Below, one piece after another: positions 48,020 through 56,020 of a stretch of DNA of 64,000 nucleotides; positions within the stretch are counted from its first letter, which is position 1, and every line of letters starts with the position of its first letter. The stretch lies in the NCBI GenBank assembly GCA_963739135.1, contig CAVTZG010000021.1, forward strand, positions 744,001 through 808,000. The letters are read 5' to 3'. A program made the translations under genes and the position numbers. The notes under the pieces are model-generated. The model had not been told where the DNA came from and searched no databases. It saw only the letters and a list, made by a program, of their open reading frames with translations. Source of the stretch: Palsa-504 sp963739135. Lineage in GTDB: Bacteria > Actinomycetota > Actinomycetes > Streptosporangiales > Streptosporangiaceae.

Positions 48020-48946
48020 CTGATCTGTCCTTCTTCCGGTTACATCGCCGGGGCCCGCCGCACGTTGGCCCCGTCGTACTAACACGGATAGGACTGACGA
48101 GCTGTTCACGTCGCGGCCGGCTGAGTGATCGGTGATCCGGTCTTCGGCCAGGAACGCCACGATCGCGTCGGCGACGGCCGCGGGGGCTCGCCTGGGCAGG
48201 TGATGACCCGCGCCCTCGACGAGCTGGAGGCGAGCATCCGGCAGGGCCCGGGTCAGCCGTCGGGCGGTTTCGAAGGGAACCACGGTGTCCTTGGGGTCGG
48301 CGAGCACGAGCACCGGTACCCGGACCGACGCGATGGCGCGCTCCAGCTCGCCGAGCTCGCGCAGCAGGGCACGTTGCTCGGCGAGGAAGGTGCGCCACAG
48401 CGGCCGGCGTCCGTAGCCCGCATGGCCCCAGACCTGCCAGTTGACGTGTTCGTCCGGGCGCAGCGGGCGGCCCCGCCGCCGGGCGATCCCAGCCAGCCGG
48501 GCCCGGGCCATCCACGGCGTCAGCTGCCACGCCACCTGCGCGCACAGCCGGCCTGTGCCGGGTGCGGCGAGCAGCCGGTCCCAGCCGGTCACGCATCCCG
48601 GGCCGACGCTCGCGAGCAGGACCACCGCCGCTACCCGGCCAGGTGCCCGGCTCGCTGCCGATAGCGCCACCCCGCCGCCGTAGGAGTGCCCCACGAGCAC
48701 CGCGCGCGTCACGCAACGTGAGTCCAGGTCGTCGAGGACGGCGCGGGCATTCGCGGCGAAGCCGCCGGGCGGAAGCCGACTGGAGCCGTAGCCCGGCCGG
48801 TCGGCTGCGACGGCGTGGAGCGGGGCGGGCAGCCGCCCGGCGACCAGCTGCCAGTCGGCGGGCGAGCCCGGCTGCCCGTGCAGCAGCACCAGCTCGTGCG
48901 GGCTCAGCCCGGCTGGCCGGTAAGTGGCTGGCGTGTCAGCGGCCAT
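47111..48946 (-). CDS. Alpha/beta hydrolase whose frame runs on into a DUF929 protein
   Basis: From the ATG at 48946 the first ~275 codons are an alpha/beta hydrolase: HELVLLHGQPGSPADW, AADRPGYGSSRLP, the nucleophile LVGHSYGGGVAL (Ser88), VLVLADPKDTVVPFETARRL and VEGAGHHLPRRAPAAVADAI. There is no stop codon after its natural end (FLAED). The frame stays open through the promoter and the whole of the DUF929 gene to 47111, giving a 611-residue reading frame. Either the stop codon has been lost and the two are fused, or translation ends unproductively. The frame is also open upstream into the flippase gene. Confidence 0.65.
   Translation of the reverse strand: MAADTPATYRPAGLSPHELVLLHGQPGSPADWQLVAGRLPAPLHAVAADRPGYGSSRLPPGGFAANARAVLDDLDSRCVTRAVLVGHSYGGGVALSAASRAPGRVAAVVLLASVGPGCVTGWDRLLAAPGTGRLCAQVAWQLTPWMARARLAGIARRRGRPLRPDEHVNWQVWGHAGYGRRPLWRTFLAEQRALLRELGELERAIASVRVPVLVLADPKDTVVPFETARRLTRALPDARLQLVEGAGHHLPRRAPAAVADAIVAFLAEDRITDHSAGRDVNSSSVLSVLVRRGQRAAGPGDVTGRRTDQVANTRHDRAGGRSAQPGRGPQGKLRARERIAAEQAARKRAEARRRLLAAIAAVGAVLAVVVTLVTIKLTATPPRPVASESPASPVVVRQVTTVPAAVLTGMSPGQEITPLQTVKTSGPPLTIGGKPAIVFVGEESCPFCAAERWSLTVALSHFGTWSHLGSTTSSATDVYPNTATLSFRTAVYQSTDLTLRTTELADNAGRPLQAQTALDTKLIDNFDVPPYVNSADQSGAVPFLDIANRYILAGAQYNPQVLAGLSASQIASQLSNPSSPVAQAIDGSAQVIIAAIDQVLHGRTARAETGA
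48077..48093. promoter_or_regulatory. BlaI-type box before the DUF929 gene
   Basis: TACTAACACGGATAGGA, 58 bases upstream of the GTG at 48019, matches TACTANNACGNNTAGNN and agrees with the symmetric site at 50642 in 13 of 17 positions. It lies inside the read-through region of the hydrolase frame. Confidence 0.55.
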
Positions 48947-49983
48947 GGCGGTGTCCTGTTCCTGGGTGGTACGTCCGGGACCGCGCCTGGCCCGCGGATG
49001 CCGCAGCCAGAACACGACCAGCCATCCGGCCAGGGCGACCAGCCAGGAACTGGCGAGGCGGTAGAGCAGCGCCGCGGCCAGGGCCTGGCGGGCACCCAGC
49101 CCGGCCGCTATCAGGGCCAGGCTGAGCGATCCCTCAGCGACTCCCAGCCCGCCGGGCGTGATGTTGAGGCTCTGCGCGGCGATGCCCGAACCGTAGACCA
49201 GCAGAAGATCGTGCCATGGGACGGCGGCGCCCGTGGCGCGGATGCTCACCGCCAGGACCGCCGCGTCGGCCAGCCGTTGGCTAGGGCCAGGCCGGTCGCC
49301 GTCATCCATCCGGACGGGGGAAGCTGGAGCGAACCCAGTCGCTGCGCCCAGGCCCGGATGGTCTGGCCGGGATCGGCGGCAGGCCGCAGTAGCATCAGGG
49401 ATCCCTGCCGGAGCATCCATCCGGCCGGCCGCTCGAGCGCGGCGCGCAGCCGCGGGCGGCGCATGGCCACGACCGCCCCGACGAAGATTGCTGCGGCGAG
49501 CGCACCGACGGGCACCGTGACCGCTGTGACCAGGATGTTCCCTGACGCCAGCCCGCCGCCAACCACGATGAGGGCCGCCGCGGCCGAGGAGATCACCCCG
49601 CCGGCCAGCAGCGACCAGCCGGCCAGCGGGGCATCCGCGCCCTGCCGGGTGAAGCGACGGAATGTGAAGGCCGTGGCCAGGGCGGGTCTGGCGAGCGGAA
49701 CCGAGACCGACACTGCGTTGGCCGCGTAGGCGGTGGCCAGCATCGGCCGGATGCCTATGCTGGCGCCGCCGGCCGCGAGCAGCCTGCGCAGCATGATCGC
49801 GAAGGCGGCCATGGACGCGGTTTCAAGCAGCAGAGCGGCGGGGATCCAGAGCCAGTCCAGATGAGCAAGCACCGTAAACGACGCCGCTAGCACAGTCCGT
49901 TCGGTCACCCCGGCCGCGGCCACCGCCGCCAGTGCGGTGCCGGCGGCCGCCAGCCCGGCTAGGTGCTTGCTCCTGCGTCTCAT
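48947..49983 (-). pseudogene. Lysylphosphatidylglycerol-synthase-type (UPF0104) flippase, frameshifted
   Basis: The N-terminal part from ATG 49983 has the integral-membrane pattern of the LPG synthase flippase family (LDWLWIPAALLLETASMAAF, MLRRLLAAGGASIGIRPMLA, NAVSVSVPLARPALATAFTF). The C-terminal part lies in another frame (ADAAVLAVSIRATGAAVPWH, DLLLVYGSGIAAQSLNITPG, GLGVAEGSLSLALIAAGLGA). The join is at about 49275: the coding strand AACGGCTGG would be restored by one T (AACTGGCTGG). After the shift no stop follows, so the frame enters the hydrolase gene. Either a one-base deletion or a sequencing error. Confidence 0.75.
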
Positions 49984-50076
49984 GTCTACCTGTCCTAGGC
50001 CTTTGCGGTTCCGGAGTCCCGGCCGCTGGCACCGTCCCCATGGAAGGGAGCCAGCAGACCGGGACGCGTGGCCGCC

Positions 50077-50607
50077 TCAGTAGCCGTAACCGTTTCCGGA
50101 CGAAGCGGCTGGGGCCGTGCCCGCCGCTGTCGAGGACCCGGTGATCGGCGTGAGGCCCGTGGTGGCCACGAAGAAACCCTGCACTCCTTGGCCGGTCACC
50201 TGGCCGGCCTGGTCGTCGGCGAAGGTGTACAGCAGGTGCCCGTTGTAGGCGACCTGGTCGCCGTGGGCATCCATGACCGCGGCGAGCTTGCCGGTCAGCC
50301 CGGTGGCATCGGGTGTGGTGGATGTCAGCGGCGGCCACAGCGTCGCCAGCCCGCCGGTGACGGCCGAGCTCGCCGCCGTGTCGTTGAGGTAGTAGTACAG
50401 CGGCAGGCCCTGGCTGTTGACCAGGATGGTTTCGGTCTTGCCCGCGATGGTCGCCTGCGCGGTGCGCACGGTCGCCGCGGCGGGCTGGCTAGCAGCGGGT
50501 TGGCTGCTGGCATGCGAGGTAGTCGCCGCGGCGGCAGTGATACCGCCGCCGATGGCGGCCGCTGCGGCCAGGCTGACGCTGGCGATGATGATTCTTGGGT
50601 GTCGCAT
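50077..50607 (-). CDS. Secreted YxxxD-repeat (COG4315-like) protein
   Basis: 176 residues. Signal peptide (IIIASVSLAAAAAIGGGITA) and a Ser/Ala/Gln-rich linker precede two copies of the motif seen in the secreted repeat of this family: LVNSQGLPLYYYLNDTAASS and VAYNGHLLYTFADDQAGQVT, the second followed by GQGVQGFFVA. The family is predicted to lie outside the membrane and has been linked to redox or haem proteins; function unproven. A perfect BlaI-type box lies 35 bases before the start codon. Confidence 0.82.
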   Translation of the reverse strand: MRHPRIIIASVSLAAAAAIGGGITAAAATTSHASSQPAASQPAAATVRTAQATIAGKTETILVNSQGLPLYYYLNDTAASSAVTGGLATLWPPLTSTTPDATGLTGKLAAVMDAHGDQVAYNGHLLYTFADDQAGQVTGQGVQGFFVATTGLTPITGSSTAAGTAPAASSGNGYGY

Positions 50608-50636
50608 GGTTTAGCTCCCTAGGTGGTGATGATGCA

Positions 50637-52163
50637 CTATCTACTAATACGATTAGTAGAAGGAGATGGTTCACTCGCCGTAGTCATGGACGCCCCGGCG
50701 ATGGCCCGGACCTGTTCCCCGGTGACGGTTTCCTGCTCCAGCAGGGCCGCGGTGAGCTGGGCGAGGGCTTCCTGGTGGCTGGCGAGAAGGTCGCGCGCCC
50801 GGGTTTCTGCCTGGGTCAGCAGGGCGGCGACTTCCTGGTCGACCAGCCATTGGGTGTGCTCGGAGTAGCCGCGTGAGGCGCCGAACCCGGGATGGCCGGC
50901 CGGCGGGCTGCTGTAGCTGACCGGGCCGATCGCCTGGCTGAGGCCGAACTCGCGGACCATCTGGGTCGCCAGCGCGGTCGCGGAGGCCAGGTCGTCGGCG
51001 GCGCCGGTGGAGGCCTCACCGCGGACCAGGCGCTCGGCGGCCCGGCCGCCGAGGCGGACGGCGAGGGTGTCGGCCAGGTACCGTTCCCCGTACAGCCGGC
51101 GGTCATCGGCGGGCAGCGTCTCGGTCAGCCCGAGGGCCTGCCCGGCGCCCAGCACGGTGACCCGGCTGACCGGGTCGGCGTGCGGGGACAGGGCGGCGAC
51201 CAGGGCGTGGCCGGCCTCGTGGACGGCGACGGTGGCGAGCTCGGCGGGGGCCAGCGGGCTGGGGCGCCGGGTGCCGAGCAGCACCCGGTCGCGGGCGGCG
51301 GCGAAGTCGGCGGCGGCCAGGGTGGTGCGGCCGTCCCGGACCGCGGTGACGGCGGCCTCGTTGACCAGGCCGGCCAGGTCCGCGCCGGAGAATCCGGGGG
51401 TGGCGGCGGCGACCTGGTCCAGGTCGGCGTCCGGGCCGAGGTTCTTGCCGCGGGCGTGGGCGGCCAGGATGGCGCCGCCTTCGGCCCGGTCGGGCAGCGG
51501 GACGGTGACCTCGCGGTCGAACCGGCCGGGCCGGCGCAGCGCGGGATCCAGGGCGTCCGGCCGGTTGGTGGCGGCCAGCACCACCACCCCGCCGGACTCC
51601 TCGAACCCGTCCATCTCGGCGAGCAGCTGGTTGAGGGTCTGCTCCCGCTCGTCGCTGCCGGCCATGCCGCCGGCGTCGCGGCGGGCGCCGAGGGCATCGA
51701 TCTCGTCGATGAACACGATCGCCGGGCCGCGGGTGCGGGCCTGCTCGAACAGGTCCCGGACCCGGGCCGCCCCCACGCCGACGAACATCTCCACGAAACC
51801 CGACCCCGATACCGAGAAGAACGGGACGTGGGCCTCGCCGGCCACCGCGCGGGCCAGCAGCGTCTTGCCGGTGCCAGGTGGCCCGGCCATCAGCACGCCG
51901 CGCGGCCCGCGGGCCCCGGCCCGGTGATAGCGGCCGGGATCGCGCAGATAGTCCACGACCTCGCCGATCTCCGTCTTCACCGCGGGGTAGCCGGCCACGT
52001 CGGTGAACCGGGTTGCCGGCCGTTCGGCGTCGATGACCCGCGCCTTCGCCTTGGCCAGGCCGCCCAGCCCGCCGAGGCCGCCGCCGGAGGACAGGGGCAC
52101 CTCGCGGATGCCGAGATAGAGCAGGCCGCCGATCAGCAGCAGCGGCAGCAGCCCGATCAGCAC
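50637..52163 (-). CDS. ftsH: FtsH-like AAA+ zinc metalloprotease
   Basis: 508 residues from GTG 52163. One membrane helix (IGLLPLLLIGGLLYLGI) and a short Gly-rich linker replace the usual periplasmic domain. The AAA module has Walker A GPPGTGKT (94-101), Walker B FIDEID (151-156) and ATNRPDALDPALRRPGRFDR. The M41 protease site is VAVHEAGHALVAAL (HEAGH 315-319). It is shorter at the N-terminus than housekeeping FtsH (two helices, ~650 residues), so it is probably an accessory paralogue. Its last codons overlap the box that serves the next gene. Confidence 0.9.
   Translation of the reverse strand: MLIGLLPLLLIGGLLYLGIREVPLSSGGGLGGLGGLAKAKARVIDAERPATRFTDVAGYPAVKTEIGEVVDYLRDPGRYHRAGARGPRGVLMAGPPGTGKTLLARAVAGEAHVPFFSVSGSGFVEMFVGVGAARVRDLFEQARTRGPAIVFIDEIDALGARRDAGGMAGSDEREQTLNQLLAEMDGFEESGGVVVLAATNRPDALDPALRRPGRFDREVTVPLPDRAEGGAILAAHARGKNLGPDADLDQVAAATPGFSGADLAGLVNEAAVTAVRDGRTTLAAADFAAARDRVLLGTRRPSPLAPAELATVAVHEAGHALVAALSPHADPVSRVTVLGAGQALGLTETLPADDRRLYGERYLADTLAVRLGGRAAERLVRGEASTGAADDLASATALATQMVREFGLSQAIGPVSYSSPPAGHPGFGASRGYSEHTQWLVDQEVAALLTQAETRARDLLASHQEALAQLTAALLEQETVTGEQVRAIAGASMTTASEPSPSTNRISR
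50642..50658. promoter_or_regulatory. BlaI-type box, perfect palindrome
   Basis: TACTAATACGATTAGTA: arms TACTAAT and ATTAGTA around ACG, extended by C and G to a 19-base symmetric site. It lies 35 bases before the YxxxD protein and inside the last codons of the FtsH-like gene. It is the best version of the shared site in this window. Confidence 0.7.
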
Positions 52164-52210
52164 CGACAGCAGCGAGGAGGACGTGGCGGCGGTGGCTCGG
52201 CGGCCGTGCC

Positions 52211-52756
52211 CTAGTCGGCGAACGGCGTCCCCCGCTGGCGCTCCGCCAGGATCGCCAGCCTTTGCAAGATAGCGGCCGATGGCTCGCCCGTCGCCTCATG
52301 CAGCTCGTGCAGCAGCAGCACGGAGATCACGTGCAGGCCGGCCATGAGGTCTGCCAGGCCGTCCGTGTCGACCGGAGTGAGCGCGTCGGCCGCCCACGCT
52401 TCCAGCTCGGGCGAGTCCAGGCCCGCGGTGAGCAGCGCTATGGCCAGCTGCATGGCCGCGCCCATGGTCTCGGCGGACGCGGCCCCAGGGGGCGCGACCT
52501 CAGCGGCCTTGGCGGCCTTGGCGGTCACTGTCTCGCCGGGCGCGGCCTGCACCGGCACCGTCTGGTTACCGCCGGGGGCTGATCCTGGCGCCGGCCGGGC
52601 CTTCCCGCGATCCCGGCGGCGGCGTGCCCGCCAGCGGAGACGCCGGGCCGGAGCGTCTGTCGTGTGGTCTGCGCACCCGGCGGGCGGCTCGGGCAGGCCA
52701 TTCCGGCGATGGATCCTCATACCCGCCAACACGGCGCCAGCCGCGAGATTGTTCAT
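52211..52756 (-). CDS. Hypothetical protein in the M56-FtsH cluster
   Basis: 181 residues. The N-terminal half is basic and Pro/Ala-rich (RRLRWRARRRRDRGKARPAP). The C-terminal ~90 residues form a helical, Leu/Ala-rich domain (GAAMQLAIALLTAGLDSPEL, DGLADLMAGLHVISVLLLHE, LHEATGEPSAAILQRLAILA). I do not recognise the family. It lies 18 bases after the M56 gene and 47 before the FtsH-like start, all on one strand, so the four genes blaI-M56-this-ftsH look like an operon. Confidence 0.65.
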   Translation of the reverse strand: MNNLAAGAVLAGMRIHRRNGLPEPPAGCADHTTDAPARRLRWRARRRRDRGKARPAPGSAPGGNQTVPVQAAPGETVTAKAAKAAEVAPPGAASAETMGAAMQLAIALLTAGLDSPELEAWAADALTPVDTDGLADLMAGLHVISVLLLHELHEATGEPSAAILQRLAILAERQRGTPFAD

Positions 52757-52774
52757 GCCGGCGGCCGGAGAACG

Positions 52775-53722
52775 CTAGGCGCCCGGAAGCTTTCCCAGGG
52801 CGAGTGCGAGCACGGCCGGGGTCAAGGCCAGCAGCACCGGGGTCAGGGCGAGTGCCGCGGCGGCGGCGCGGAGCAGGTGCCGCCGCACCGGGCCGAGTGG
52901 CTCGCAGGGTCCCAGGAGCCGGTGGATCCGCTGGACGGAGTCAGTGGCACCTGCGGCGAGGGCCGGCGCGGGACTGGCGGGTGTGGCGAGGACCACCAGG
53001 GCGGTGGCGAGCAGCCGAGGATCGCGGGCTCGGGTGGCCGCGTCGTCGGCATCGAGTTCCACCAGCCGCGCTACCTGCTTTTCGGCGTCCCGCATCAGCG
53101 GCAAGAACGGCAGGACCTCGCGGCCGATCCTCGCCAGGGCGACCAGCCAGTGATGGCGGCCGGCCAGGTGAGCTCGCTCGTGCGCCAGGACTGCGGCCAG
53201 CTGGCCGGGATCGAGCGCCTGCACCGCGCCGGTGGTCAGGATCACCGTGGGCTGCCGGCCGGCGACACAGTAGGCAGCGGGCTGGGCATGCTCCACCAGC
53301 ACTGCCCCCAGGGCAGGCTCGGGCCGTCCGACCAGCCGCGCGGTCTGCGCGTGCCGCAGCGCCTGCCGCCCGGCGGCGCGGACATGGGTCAGCGCGGTGA
53401 GCGCGGTCCGGGCGGCGACAGCGCCCGCCAGGGTGAGGCCGAACCCGGCGACCGTGGCGCCGCCCGGGGTGCCGTAGGTGGCTTGGAGCCGGTGCATGCA
53501 GGCTCCGATCAGGTGGCTCAGCCCTCCGCTGATGGCGGCGGCGTGAACGGCCAGCGTCAGGCCGGCCAGCCCGAGCGCGGCGATGGCCGACCACTCGGCG
53601 GCCAGGTAGGTGACGATGGCCAGAAGCGGCGCCCGGGCCGTCCACCTGGCGCGGCCGAGCATCCTGGATCCCAGGATGCCGAGGCAGGCCGCGTACGCCA
53701 GCAGCACCACGGCGACCGTCAC
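52775..53722 (-). CDS. M56 (BlaR1/MecR1-like) membrane metallopeptidase
   Basis: 315 residues with the zinc motif LAAVLAHERAHLAGRHHWLV (HERAH 181-185) and the third-ligand region RLVELDADDAATRARD. Hydrophobic segments flank the site (VAVVLLAYAACLGILGSRML, ALTPVLLALTPAVLALALGK). It lacks the penicillin-binding sensor domain of BlaR1, as in the mycobacterial Rv1845c type. It would cleave or trigger cleavage of the BlaI encoded directly upstream (ATGA overlap). The inducing signal is unknown; no beta-lactamase gene is visible. Confidence 0.9.
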   Translation of the reverse strand: MTVAVVLLAYAACLGILGSRMLGRARWTARAPLLAIVTYLAAEWSAIAALGLAGLTLAVHAAAISGGLSHLIGACMHRLQATYGTPGGATVAGFGLTLAGAVAARTALTALTHVRAAGRQALRHAQTARLVGRPEPALGAVLVEHAQPAAYCVAGRQPTVILTTGAVQALDPGQLAAVLAHERAHLAGRHHWLVALARIGREVLPFLPLMRDAEKQVARLVELDADDAATRARDPRLLATALVVLATPASPAPALAAGATDSVQRIHRLLGPCEPLGPVRRHLLRAAAAALALTPVLLALTPAVLALALGKLPGA

Positions 53723-54129
53723 CGGGACTCGCCAGCCTTGGGCTCGCCGGGCTTGGAGCCACTGGCCTGGGGCTCGCCGAGCGCCTGGTCGAGCGCCTCG
53801 CGCAGCAGCGCCGCGTCACGCGGGCTCATCTGGAGCGCGAAATGCGCCAGCGCCGTGCGCCGGTCCGGGCTGGTGGCCAGCGCGTCGCTCATCAGCGCCG
53901 CGGTGTAACTGGACCGGGACCCGGTGGGCTCGTAGCGCCAGGCCCGGCCGTCCCGCTCCCGCCGCAGCCACCCCTTGCGGTACAGGTTCTCCATGACCGT
54001 CATCACGGTGGTGTACGCCAGCGCCCGGTCATCATGGAGAGCGTCCACCATCTCGCGGACCAGCGCCGGCCGGCCCCACTCCCACAGCCGGTCCATGATC
54101 ACGGCTTCCAGCTCACCGAAACGTCGCAT
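53719..54129 (-). CDS. blaI: BlaI/MecI family repressor
   Basis: 136 residues from the ATG at 54129 (GGGAG five bases upstream). The winged helix is FGELEAVIMDRLWEWGRPAL, TTVMTVMENLYRKGWLRRER and DGRAWRYEPT. The C-terminal dimerisation part is TAALMSDALATSPDRRTALA then HFALQMSPRDAALLREALDQ. It is coupled to the M56 peptidase by a 4-base overlap. The BlaI-type boxes at 54174 and 54314 lie in its divergent promoter, and similar boxes precede the DUF929 and YxxxD genes. Confidence 0.95.
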   Translation of the reverse strand: MRRFGELEAVIMDRLWEWGRPALVREMVDALHDDRALAYTTVMTVMENLYRKGWLRRERDGRAWRYEPTGSRSSYTAALMSDALATSPDRRTALAHFALQMSPRDAALLREALDQALGEPQASGSKPGEPKAGESR

Positions 54130-54173
54130 CCTCACTCCCGAACATGGCCCTGCCAGCGGCGCCCGCCGCTAAC

Positions 54174-54190
54174 TACTATCACGCATAGGT
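54174..54190. promoter_or_regulatory. BlaI-type box of the blaI-M56 operon
   Basis: TACTATCACGCATAGGT, 45 bases upstream of the blaI ATG at 54129. The DNA from this box to CGGTTCAGGCGCC aligns gap-free with the box region of the truncated blaI at 11.2 kb. Confidence 0.6.
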
Positions 54191-54313
54191 CAACTCTACG
54201 GTTCAGGCGCCGCCGCCTTTTTCTTCCGGTTTCTTCGGGTCAGGGGACCCCGCGCGGCCAGCGGCGAGGGGAGCTCGCCGGCCGAGGTTGGCTAGTGCTG
54301 AACACAGTCTACT

Positions 54314-54330
54314 TACTATACGTATTAGTA
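54314..54330. promoter_or_regulatory. BlaI-type box of the ECF sigma gene
   Basis: TACTATACGTATTAGTA; its reverse complement TACTAATACGTATAGTA agrees with the symmetric site at 50642 in 15 of 17 positions. It ends 3 bases before the sigma factor ATG, so the transcript may be leaderless and repressor binding would cover the start. Confidence 0.65.
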
Positions 54331-54333
54331 GAT

Positions 54334-54879
54334 ATGGTTGCTACGACAGATGCCTCCCCAGACGAGCTGGGCGGCGACCCCGATGCCGTCATCCGCCAGC
54401 TGTACTCGCACTACGCTAAGGCCCTGCATGGTTACGTCGAGCAGTTCTGCCCAGACCGGGCGAGCGCGGATGACATCGTGCAGGAAACCTTCATCCGTGC
54501 ATGGCGTCACCTGCCCCAGCTGAGCGCCGATGACCGGCCGGTCCGGCCGTGGCTGTTCCGGGTCGCGCGCAACTTGCTGATCGACGCGAACCGGGCCGCA
54601 CGGGCCCGCCCCACGATGGTGCAGGGGCGGGCCGGGGACGTCGGGACCGATTCCGGATTGGAGGAGATCCTGGACCGGGAGCTCGTCTCCGCTGCGCTCC
54701 AGCACCTGTCGGCCGCGCACCAGACCGTACTCGTGGAGACCTTCTACCGCGGCGGGACCATGGCCACGGTCGCCCGCGAGCTCGGCATACCGCACGGCAC
54801 AGCCAGGTCACGGCTGCACTACGCGCTCGATGCCATGCGCAAGCAACTCGATGAGAACGACGCGATCGCGGCGTCCTGA
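54334..54879 (+). CDS. ECF RNA polymerase sigma factor
   Basis: 181 residues from the ATG at 54334. Region 2 is LYSHYAKALHGYVEQFCPDR, then ASADDIVQETFIRAWRHLPQ and RPWLFRVARNLLIDANRAAR. Region 4 is LSAAHQTVLVETFYRGGTMA then TVARELGIPHGTARSRLHYA. It resembles the SigC/ECF-L type that recruits without a zinc anti-sigma. The BlaI-type box at its start suggests control by the divergent blaI. The next gene overlaps it (TGATG). Confidence 0.93.
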   Translation: MVATTDASPDELGGDPDAVIRQLYSHYAKALHGYVEQFCPDRASADDIVQETFIRAWRHLPQLSADDRPVRPWLFRVARNLLIDANRAARARPTMVQGRAGDVGTDSGLEEILDRELVSAALQHLSAAHQTVLVETFYRGGTMATVARELGIPHGTARSRLHYALDAMRKQLDENDAIAAS

Positions 54880-55514
54880 TGAACAACTGCCTGTCCCGGG
54901 ATTTCCCGGACACCGGTGCTGAAGGCGGGGAGACCGGGCCTGCCGCTGGGGCCCGGGTCGTTCGGCGCCTGATCGTGGTGATGCTGCTCACCGCGGCAGC
55001 CCTGGACCTGACCCGGTGCGGCCTCGTCATGGCGGCGGCCCGGCACCCGGCAGAGACCGCCGGGCTGGTCACCGCCGGGCTGGTCACCGCCGGGCTGGCC
55101 GCGGCCGCGCTGACCGCGCGGACCGCGCGCGGATGCCAGGCGGGCCGGCGCTGGGCGGGCTGGGCAGCGTTGCTGATCGGCGTCGCGTCGGCCCCGCAAG
55201 CGGCCATGTCCGGCTTCCGCAGCCCCTACTTGATTCCCGACACGGCCACCGCTGCCCTGGGGATGCTGGCTGGCTATCACCATCCTGGCGACCGCTGGCC
55301 CGTATGGACCACCGAGACAGGACACAGAAAGTCCTCCTGTCGTGGCCAGCGGCGCCACTTGGCTCCCGGGGGCGATGGCAAGATCGTGAAGAGACCGACA
55401 GGCTGCTTCAGGCCGCGGGTTTCTCGGCCGTTGCCGCTTACTTCACCGAACGCGCTGGCGGTCGACCGCACGAGGATGTGCGACTCGTCAGCCTCTTCGA
55501 CCCACGCCTCGTGA
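54879..55514 (+). CDS. Membrane protein coupled to the ECF sigma factor, C-terminus degraded
   Basis: The first ~145 residues contain hydrophobic helices (RRLIVVMLLTAAALDLTRCG, AGLVTAGLVTAGLAAAALTA, WAGWAALLIGVASAPQAAMS, PDTATAALGMLAGYHH) and a short direct repeat AGLVT. After about HHPGDRWPVW the sequence becomes Ser/Arg-rich and no longer looks coded, so the natural stop has probably been lost or the gene runs into foreign DNA. Its start overlaps the sigma stop, so it may modulate that sigma factor, but it has no zinc-finger anti-sigma motif. Confidence 0.6.
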   Translation: MNNCLSRDFPDTGAEGGETGPAAGARVVRRLIVVMLLTAAALDLTRCGLVMAAARHPAETAGLVTAGLVTAGLAAAALTARTARGCQAGRRWAGWAALLIGVASAPQAAMSGFRSPYLIPDTATAALGMLAGYHHPGDRWPVWTTETGHRKSSCRGQRRHLAPGGDGKIVKRPTGCFRPRVSRPLPLTSPNALAVDRTRMCDSSASSTHAS

Positions 55515-55559
55515 ATCTCCGGCTTATGGGTCCCGTCGACCATGACGTAGAAAACCCTT

Positions 55560-55965
55560 CCGGAGGACCCTCACACCGGGCCGGGACCTCGCGGCCCGGG
55601 CGCCGCTCATCCAGTCCCTGCCCGGCGCCACCAGCGAAACCCAGCTGTACGCCGAAGACATCAACGACGAGTTGCAGCAAGTCGTGGCCGACTTCACCGC
55701 GATCGAGGAGCGATGTGCCGCCTGGCTGGTTCTGCACGCCTCGCTCGCAAGCAAGCACCTGGCGGTCGTGAGCCGCCGGCTCGCGGATGTGGCCACCATT
55801 TTCCTGCCCATCTCCTTCCTCGCCGGCTTCTGGGGACAGAACTTCGACGTGCTCACCGGCAGCATCGAAAAGGGATGGCCGGCGTTCCTGGTCCTCGGCG
55901 TGGGACTGAGCGTGGCTTGCGTTGCGGTGATCGTCTTCATGCTCAGCCGTCGCAGCTGGAAGTGA
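55560..55965 (+). pseudogene. C-terminal fragment of a CorA-type magnesium transporter
   Basis: The plus strand reads FRRTLTPGRDLAARAPLIQS, LPGATSETQLYAEDINDELQ, LADVATIFLPISFLAGFWGQ and NFDVLTGSIEKGWPAFLVLG. The two C-terminal helices and the loop motif (WGQNF in place of the usual YGMNF) identify the CorA superfamily. The N-terminal cytoplasmic half is gone; the frame is closed by stops upstream of ~55555. The 55290-55555 stretch is open on both strands without a recognisable family. Confidence 0.65.
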
Positions 55966-56020
55966 TGCGTATGAGCGACGAACTGACCGATTCCCGCTGG
56001 GGCCGTTCGTGGCCAGCGCA

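Noticed and set aside
52775..54129. Beta-lactam resistance operon (blaR-blaI)
   Set aside because: The M56 protein lacks the penicillin-sensor domain and no beta-lactamase gene is in the window; the target genes point to another role.
55277..55543. 88-codon minus-strand frame (starts VDGTHKPEIHEAWVEEADES)
   Set aside because: Looks partly coding, but the plus strand is also open, no family is recognised and no start signal is seen; left unassigned.
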